Shown piece after piece: positions 62,100 through 64,000 of a DNA stretch of 64,000 nt. The stretch's first letter is position 1; each line of letters opens with the position of its first letter. The translations under genes and the position numbers were made by a program. The stretch is from positions 1-64,000 of the forward strand of contig NZ_BJDR01000006.1 in NCBI RefSeq assembly GCF_005405245.1. Reading direction: 5' to 3'. The notes under the pieces were generated by a model. That model saw nothing but the letters and a program-made list of their open reading frames with translations. It was not told the DNA's origin and ran no database searches. Source of the DNA: Enterococcus nangangensis. GTDB taxonomy: Bacteria > Bacillota > Bacilli > Lactobacillales > Enterococcaceae.

Positions 62100-64000
<1,901 letters not shown>

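Overview
The window looks like chromosomal DNA of a low-GC Gram-positive bacterium of the order Lactobacillales, most likely an Enterococcus or a close relative. Supporting signs are Shine-Dalgarno sequences before almost every gene, the operon order pyrR-pyrP-pyrB-pyrC-carA-carB-pyrK-pyrD-pyrF behind a PyrR attenuator, the nrdR-dnaB-dnaI cluster, a CtsR box at clpB, and an EbsA-family gene. The genus is inferred from gene content, not from a search.

Layout. 1-74: the 3' end of a group II intron (domains V and VI). 75-10440: a complete glycogen system, glgB-glgC-glgD-glgA-glgP plus a GH13 alpha-glucan hydrolase, with a possible catabolite-control site at its promoter. 10.5-28 kb: core genes in short operons: an SftA-linker-like protein, murC, a MaoC-fold protein, a BI-1 membrane protein, polA-mutM-coaE, trhO, nrdR-dnaB-dnaI, trmK-nif3, pepT, two membrane proteins and an unusual HTH/PTS-IIB-like regulator. 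28.1-41.2 kb mixes core genes (clpB, lepA, a HAD phosphatase, an Eis-type acetyltransferase) with decaying or accessory genes: a frameshifted membrane protein, two damaged Nudix genes, lipoproteins, a repeat-containing surface protein and an orphan MazE-type antitoxin. 41.2-53.5 kb: pckA with a divergent SorC-type regulator, small hypothetical genes, sstT, an RNase HI-like gene, ebsA, fhs, a HEPN-CBS protein, lspA and rluD. 53.5-64 kb: the pyrimidine operon, running off the right end inside pyrF.

How they work together. GlgC/GlgD make ADP-glucose, GlgA polymerises it, GlgB branches the chain, and GlgP with the GH13 enzyme degrades it. PckA is gluconeogenic and has its own divergent sugar-phosphate-type regulator. 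PyrR senses uridine nucleotides through the leader RNA and controls the whole route from bicarbonate and aspartate to UMP.

No clear large undescribed multi-gene system was found. The most unusual items are single-gene: a HEPN-CBS fusion with an RNase-type signature, an HTH protein fused to a cysteine-less PTS IIB-like domain, an ebsA gene whose only sensible start is ATT, a free-standing SftA-linker-like protein next to murC, a possible hairpin-bridged ribosome binding site at glgC, and two related Nudix genes inactivated in different ways.
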